A stretch of DNA of 64,000 bases. It comes from Prostheceraeus crozeri. Taxonomy: Eukaryota > Platyhelminthes > Polycladida > Euryleptidae. Under the pieces are notes generated by a model, which was given only the letters and a program-made list of their open reading frames with translations, did no database searches and had not been told where the DNA came from. Below are positions 57,849 through 64,000 of this stretch, piece by piece; within the stretch, counting starts at the first letter, position 1, and the number at the start of each line of letters is the position of its first letter. The stretch spans positions 124,001 to 188,000 of the forward strand of contig CAJQUW010015330.1 in the NCBI GenBank assembly GCA_907163375.1, in the 5' to 3' direction. Both the position numbers and the translations under genes were made by a program.

Positions 57849-58005
57849 TGTAGCAGCGTTAGATATCTAATCTTTATCATGGATATACATGACATATAAC
57901 ATGTCTTATGTAATAGTGGATATCTATCCTGTCAATCTATATTCAAATGTTTGATCGTAATGACTTCATAAATAAAGTGTTATAGACACAAGAAGGACTT
58001 CTACA
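57849..58005 (+). repeat. 3' LTR of the Gypsy-type element
   Basis: 157 bp, same length as the 5' LTR and nearly identical to it. Confidence 0.92.
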
Positions 58006-58007
58006 CT

Positions 58008-58125
58008 ATCAATGGTCGACATACAGACATTAAAAGACCGGGTGATCATAGTCGTGTGTAGGTGGCTGGCCGGTCTCTTAAATTGATGGTCGGGGCCAGA
58101 CGGTGACCAACGTCGCTCGTGCATG
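58008..58125. repeat. GC-rich dispersed repeat, copy 2
   Basis: Partner of 16085-16200 (GGTCGACAT, GACCGG, GGCTGGCCGGTCT, GGTCGGGGC, AACGTCG). The LTR element inserted right at its edge. Confidence 0.4.
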
Positions 58126-60622
58126 TTAGTCGACAAAAAAACAATAAATTATATGTTTTTGCGTTCAAATATTAAAAAAAACGATCAGATTATTCATTAA
58201 AGTTTTTACAAAACAAGAAAATTGAAATTTGAAAATTGAAGAGAGTATACCAGACGTGTAGGCCTACAGGACCTGCTTCGATATAAACTACAATATTTCA
58301 AAACTATAAGTGTAGACAAATTTAAAAGTGCAATTACGAAACTTCAAATCACTCGTGTCATGACCATACAAGGGATTCTAAGTCATTCTAAGAAATATGT
58401 CATGGAAGACATAGCCAACATAGGATATTGGCAAATTAGAAGTAGGCTATCATACTAATCTGTTGGTTCTTAGAAAAACCACTGCATCTGAGAATTTAGG
58501 AGACATGCTTGCTGTGTTTTCTCTTAGTATCAGTCGTAAGTGCGAGAAAAATCGCTCTACTCAAGCCTGGATCGATCGGCAGCGACGAGACACTTCTACA
58601 TGCAGATTGAATTTCTTTAGACTCCAAATCAGAAATCTCCCACACAGCTTTCTTCTTATGCAAGTATGTAAGAGGTTGTGTAAGTAGACTTAGGAAAATG
58701 TAGACAAAAGTGACAATGAGTGGTACTCTAGAAATGCATGTAGGACAAATTATTTTCGCTAATTAAACAGTGTACATTTTACAGTGCATCAGTAGATTAA
58801 CCACTTCTATTTATCCAATGAAATATAACAAATGTACTTCTGACGTTGCTTGAATGACATTAGTGCCTGATTAGTTTAAGTTAACTGCTACACCGCATTC
58901 AATTATGACTAATTGTCACTTAATGATAAAAACATGGTTAAAAGTGGAATATAAGCATGATGAAAGCATGTTTAGAAAACTTGAAATTCCATGACAGATG
59001 ATGTTCTCGATGCATTAGCACATATTTCCGATGGATAGGATAAATATGAAGATAAAATAATAAAGATGAACACTATGACTTCATTTAGTGACAGCTGCAA
59101 CATTATAAGCTTCTTTGTGTTTTAGATACTGTAATAACCAACCTATTGTTCAGATTTTTGATAAATTTTGATTCTCCAAACAATGTCATTTTGACCTAAA
59201 CGCCATCATACGAAAGAAAATCGTGTCAAATCAACCTAGATCCATACTAATACCTGACAAATGTCATATGTCAACAAAAATGTAATCGGTTAAGAAGTAT
59301 GAACAGTAGATTCAAATCTGTTCAAAGAAATGAATCCTTGCATTCGATAATTGAATTTTAGAAAGTTTTTTCGTATCCTGTAAAATTCAGATTTTGTCAC
59401 TTAGGTTATGTTAAAAAACTCGAATTGTCAATTGCTTTCAAAGTAACCTCATTCAGCAATTTCATATTCATATATATCGATAACGCATGTCAGAATCGAC
59501 ATCAGGATTTAAAGTTTTAGGAATTAAATCTAATTTCGCATTAAGTAAGAAGACTCAGAAAAAAGTTGGTTTACGTAATTATGTGGATTTTTATCACTAT
59601 CAATGAATGCAGTCAACTTATCACATTACGTGAATACAAAATATATGCTGCGCCTTGACAAGTAGGGTATGGAAGCATCAAATTAAGAAATGCAGGCTAT
59701 GCCGCTGTCTTTCATACACAACACTCTTTTCAGATGAGAATTTACGACTACAGCTATGTTCGTTAGTCAATACATTTTTAAGTATCTGTTAGAATGCAAG
59801 TATCATAAATACTTGTGATGACGGTCAAGCAGAGGACTGCGTTATCACATTCAGACTTTTGAAACCACGCCCTTATTTGAACTTATGCACCTACATATTT
59901 AAGTGAGTGCGAAAATACTCTTTTTGCAACTGGGGATATTTAATTACCAATTAGGTTTAAACATTTCTCTTTTTCTGCGTCTTTAGTTTAACACTGATGA
60001 ACAATGCAACGTGTTGCGCCTTTCAATAGTTGGGATAGTCATATAGCCAGCAATATTGACATTCTTTTAGGCCTACTACTTTTCATAATTGGCTTTAAAA
60101 TGTCAGTCACACGTTTTTCCTAAATTCATTTGTTGACAAATATAGATCATGTGTAAAATTGCCGTCATTAAGTATACATAAAGTGCGTCTATAAAATGGT
60201 GGACCGGTAACTATGAGAGTTTTCTACATGTCCATTTTGTTCACCCTGAAGGCAGGATCGCATAAAGGCAGGATCGTGTTACTGGATCATGCAGCCAAAT
60301 GAATTGACAGCAAAATCTGTGCGGATATTTTCATGTACTCTTAAATTTCCTATGCACTCCGCGTGAGGCAGTGTATCGAAATTGAGTTAGTTTTTGATAA
60401 TAGATTGTAAATTCCCTTTCCATCTGCAAATGAATTTGGCTCTTCATTAGTTCCCCCCCGCCAATATATAAAAATCTTTATATTTTCCACAAAATCAAAT
60501 CCTAAGGATTGCAAAGGGAGATATCATGACATCGCTGATGGCTTGTGATTGTAGACCGACGCCAACGTGAGAAGATTCATGATTAAAGGATTGGCAACTT
60601 GGTCGCGATCTTTGTAGCATAC
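58126..60622. other. No gene seen
   Basis: AT-rich spacer; the only frame above 70 codons (58463-58687, +) has no motif. No repeat shared with the rest of the window found. Confidence 0.45.
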
Positions 60623-60624
60623 TA

Positions 60625-62288
60625 CAGTCCGTTTCATAAAAAGTGGATCATCCTAGAATTTGACTAAATAAAACATAAGTATGATACAGAAAGCATTCTT
60701 CATGTTATTTCATGTCCCTAATATATTTGAATGTCCTTATATAATCTGATAAGCTATGATACGGTAACGGTTCTTAAGAAGCTAATATTTTGTGGCCCTA
60801 CCCTTATTGTCAATGACATTACCAATTCGTCTAGGCATTGATTCGATGATATCGTTGATTTTTGACTGATCTAACTTTCTCCACCCTCTTTTTAACAGTG
60901 ACGTAAGTTGTGATACGCCATCTGTAGGTAGCAGTGAACGACGAACGTTACGTTTTAGAATACTCCATACATTTTCTATGGGATTCAGATCAGGAGAACG
61001 AGCTGGCCAAGATAATGTCCTAAGCCCTAATTGAGACTTGCATAAGTTGACTCTACTACTCCTGTGACACGTAGCATTATCATCCATAAATAACCAAGTC
61101 GATGGATCACCAAGTTGATCTGTCATTTGGCCAATGTTCATTCGTAAAACATTCACATAGCGTTCAGAATTCATGGTTCCTTGCTGTATGTGAAGTTCAG
61201 AGCGGCCATTGGTCCAAATGTTAGCCCAAATCAGTAGAGTCGCACCACCTTGTACCCGGGGACGATGTAAATGTCTCGGAATTTCCTGATCAGATTTTAT
61301 CCATAATCTCAATCGACCATCACTATCCTTCAGACGGACTGATGCCTCATCAGAGCAGACAACCCGATCCCATTGATTTCGCCAGTGATAATGACTCATT
61401 GCTCATCTGAGACGTCTTTTTGTATGCTGATCTGATAATTCGATCTGAGAGGGCCTCTTACAGCTCTTGAAATTCGACTCAATAAGTCTTCTAAGAATAG
61501 TGGACTTAGAAATAGACGAGTCTAGTGCAGCCATCTCAGTTAACGAGAGACTTGAATCAACTTTAACAAATCTCAAAATTAAGCGGTCTCTACGTTTGGA
61601 AGTTTTGCGTGGACGGCCAGAGCCCTCTTTACGACATTTACGAAAGAGTCGAAAATCATCATTATGCCATCGATGCACATTTGTGTAAGGGTCATTTAGT
61701 CGCTTGCTGGCAGCTCGCAAAGAAGACCCTAGTTCTAGCAAGGCTGACACTTTGCCTTTTGTGAATGCGATCTCGTTACTGTTCATTTGTGCTTTGTATT
61801 GTTTTCAACCGGTAAGAGATAGATTTCTAGCTGAAAGCAATCAGGAGTGCTGTCAACACCACCGCAACGAAGTCAGGAAGGTATGGAACATGAAGTCCAG
61901 TTAATCACATGTAGCAGTTACATTATTGTTGATGAATAATGCTGCTATACTGGCTCTGATTGACCGATTTTCTTTATTTTTGTTTTGCTTGATAGCTTTT
62001 GGCTTGTAGAACAACATATTACATAACAAAGGAAAAAATGTAATTTTATAAGAGTGAGGTATGATTTTGTGTAACATTGCTAAATGAAGATCAAATTATC
62101 TACTACTTTTTTATCTATAACAGGAAAACAACTCAATATTCATGCTTGAAATTTCCAACAATGATATTAGTAAGCACAACTGACATATCTTCCAAATTTC
62201 AGAGAAATTCGTTCAAGTTTGGCGGAGTTAGACAAAGTTGAAGTTAAGGCGATGTTTAAGGGTGATCCATTTTTTATGAAACAATCTG
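60625..62288 (-). mobile_element. Tc1-type DNA transposon, nearly intact
   Basis: Ends CAGTCCGTTTCATAAAAAGT and, reverse complemented, CAGATTGTTTCATAAAAAAT, both going on GGATCA. TA on both sides (60623-60624 and 62289-62290). Length 1.66 kb. One transposase on the minus strand fills the middle. Confidence 0.92.
60782..61786 (-). pseudogene. Tc1-type transposase (DD34E), one in-frame stop
   Basis: 334 codons from ATG at 61786 to the stop at 60782. Residues 1-110: a helix-turn-helix (KVSALLELGSSLRAASKRLN), the GRPR hook in GSGRPRKTSKRRDR and a second helix-turn-helix (SLTEMAALDSSISKSTILRR). Catalytic domain: VVCSDEASV (first Asp), LIWANIWTNG, FMDDNATCH (second Asp), and SPDLNPIENVW with the Glu 34 residues after it; then MPRRIGNVIDNKG near the end. 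One TGA at 61403-61405, in frame and with no shift, divides it after RRLR. Everything else is open and all catalytic residues are kept, so the copy died recently, unless the TGA is a sequencing error. Confidence 0.92.
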
Positions 62289-62290
62289 TA

Positions 62291-64000
62291 GCACTGAATG
62301 TTACCATAGCAATCTTAACCATCCCGCTAGTGCACTGAAGGTCGATGAGTCAGATAATTGATGACTCAATGATCTACTAATTTTCGGAAAATTCACAGAC
62401 TTTTATATATATTGGCTGGGCAAACTAATAAAGAACCATGAATTTGATTCGATAAAGGTGTCAAGGAAGACGAGGACGGTAAATAACGAAGTTTTCTTTC
62501 GCAATTTTGGTCGACTCAAATCTGTTCGCAGATGTAAAAGAAATTCACAAGACAGGCTTTATGTATAAATGAATGAACTTTTGAACCATGCTTTTGAACT
62601 GCACTGTAAGTCATAAAGTCCCTTTGTGCAACAGTCTGAGTCACAGAATTAAATATTTTGTTTATCTGCTTCGGTTTGCTAGAAGTGTGATTAATTCGAA
62701 ATCAATGGCACATCGAGAAACCTTTTAAGTGGGCAAAAAGGAATTCCTTATACCTTACAGAGATAGGAAAAAAGTCGTGCGTTGCTTGCGGATTAATGTG
62801 AGTTCCAGCAAAATGCTTCGATTACCACAATTCCTTCAGATTCGAAGAATTCAGATCATTGCGCGCAAGTTAATGTTGGCCCTTCCGATCATTGTTAAAA
62901 AAAGTAACGGGCGTACGAAAATTAGTTCACTTGATGATTTCACATCCTCTCCTCGGCATTGCTCACTGTATAGTGCATAGTGTATACACTGAATCGAATG
63001 TTGGCTACAGACAATGTGTGTCTTGGTGTGTGCGAAGTGATATCACAGCACGCACGCATCTCTCACTGGCTCTGGTTCCTCTGCTGACAGTTTATTGTTT
63101 GCCATTTCCAATAACAAGCGATATGCGAATTATCCATTCGAGAAGGAGCAAGTTGTCTAATTATGTGATGTGCCATTTCGATATTAAAGCTACATACAAT
63201 TCTTCCTTTCTAAGAAACCGAAGCGCGGGCAGATGAATCTAATTCTGTGGTCTGAGTGCTAAACGGAAGAGGAGGGCCCGTTACCGACCTTACAGAAGTA
63301 CTAAAATGCTATTACTTTTTCTTGTCACTTGTTTTTCCTTTAAAATGGTGATAATGGAATACCAGCATGAATAAATACTACAAATACTGTTTGCCACTCT
63401 ATGTCAGATATTCTTTTATTCAAATTGCATTCTTAACTGTATCCTGATGTGAACTTTCAAGTAATTAGTTTTCACGTAGGTACTATAGAAAAGAGTTATC
63501 CTACTCATAGAAAGTTTGCTGAAAACGGAAAGTTTTGTGAATGTGACTTTTATCGGTATTGAAATTTATTATTCAACTGATCTTTAGTTTTTTATTAAAG
63601 CTTGTTTGGTACTTATGGGTTGTCTCCGACCCGCCAGGTTTTCAAATTTTCTCTAAAATCTGCAAAAATGAGTCAATCGTCACCAAACTTCAAGTAGACG
63701 TACTAAAGCATATTTTCTACACACATGAAAAATTTTAGGCAGATCAGACAAGTACTTTTTGCATTAGAGACGATAACGTAAAGTGTAGCGATGTCAACAG
63801 CTTGATCTGACTTCGTCTGTTCGACGCATCATCGCATTGTTCTCGTGTGTGCATTGTTCTCTCTGCCTCTTCGTCTCATCCACTGCCATTTGAATTTTCC
63901 CACGATCACTTCTTTGCCACACCTTTTAAGAAGCATATTAATGTAAGTGATGAGGATAAGATAGATGTAAAATAGATACATGTAAAACCTGGTGCTACTT
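62291..64000. other. No gene seen, one R3 repeat
   Basis: Two overlapping plus-strand frames (62729-62980, 62892-63236) have no motif and no splice context I can trust. The R3 repeat is described separately. Confidence 0.4.
63607..63735 (+). repeat. R3 repeat, copy 3
   Basis: TGGTACTTATGGGTTGTCTC, then TTTTCAAATTTTCT, AAATCTGCAAAAATGAGTCA and ATCGTCACCAAACTTCAAG, in the same orientation as 41727-41822 and inverted to 39725-39852. Confidence 0.6.

Larger units (their letters stand above)
54591..58005 (+). mobile_element. Gypsy-type LTR retrotransposon, broken, young
   Basis: Two 157-bp LTRs (54591-54747 and 57849-58005) start TG and end CA and differ at about four sites (some 2.5%), so the insertion is recent. 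The 4-bp flank CTAT repeats on both sides. A TGG primer-binding-type site follows the first LTR. Inside, in order: a gag-like region (about 54.8-55.5 kb) of the type seen in CsRn1-like Gypsy elements, a protease-like stretch, reverse transcriptase, RNase H and integrase parts (about 55.6-57.85 kb). The element is shorter than a usual member and is broken, with several breaks. It is treated as a fossil. Confidence 0.93.

Noticed and set aside
55131-57853. Host genes encoding retroviral-type proteins
   Set aside because: They lie between two matching LTRs with a flanking target repeat and are parts of a broken Gypsy-type element.
62729-63236. Small genes near the right edge
   Set aside because: Overlapping frames without motif or codon bias; nothing links them into exons.

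Overview
This window reads as nuclear DNA of an invertebrate animal. It is AT-rich by eye, the host genes have GT-AG introns, there are no operons or close-packed ORFs, and the spacers hold relics of many transposon classes. A secreted protease homologue with a CLIP-like cysteine domain leans towards an arthropod-type or other ecdysozoan lineage, but I cannot fix the phylum.

Three host-type genes can be supported. (1) At 17764-18771 (+) a single-exon gene encodes a secreted chymotrypsin-fold protein that has lost two of the three catalytic residues, so it is a serine protease homologue. (2) At 23327-31020 (+) a two-exon gene, with a 6.3 kb intron full of repeats, encodes a secretory-pathway JmjC/cupin_8 oxygenase-like protein with a C-terminal EF-hand. 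(3) At 42316-43530 (+), with a possible last exon at 48081-48208, four phase-compatible exons encode a coiled coil followed by a BEN-like domain.

The rest is mostly mobile DNA. Region by region: 0-8 kb has a promoter-like repeat, LINE relics, a complete but decayed mariner-type element and one LINE nested in another. 8-16 kb has a fold-back element split by a LINE with an open reverse-transcriptase frame, a duplicated non-coding block and a Penelope-like relic. 16-23 kb has the protease homologue and two more LINE lineages. 23-31 kb is the JmjC gene, its intron holding a fold-back element, a TA-flanked DNA element and an inverted pair of tRNA-derived SINEs. 33-39 kb has a LINE 3' end, a TA-flanked 0.85 kb element and a hAT-like element. 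40.2-48.8 kb is bounded by matching inverted ends with a TA on each side; it encloses the BEN gene, a hAT-type element with a perfect 8-bp target duplication and a Tc1 element with double binding sites at each end. 50-64 kb has a second, inverted copy of the 0.8 kb TA element, an RTE fragment, a small MITE, a young but broken Gypsy-type LTR element and a nearly intact Tc1 element.

The most unusual structure is the 40.2-48.8 kb unit: a BEN-domain gene that appears to lie wholly inside a TIR-bounded element whose two arms carry the same 21-bp repeat unit. Next are the doubly substituted protease homologue and the ~190 bp sequence shared, in inverted orientation, by the JmjC promoter region and the left edge of the window.
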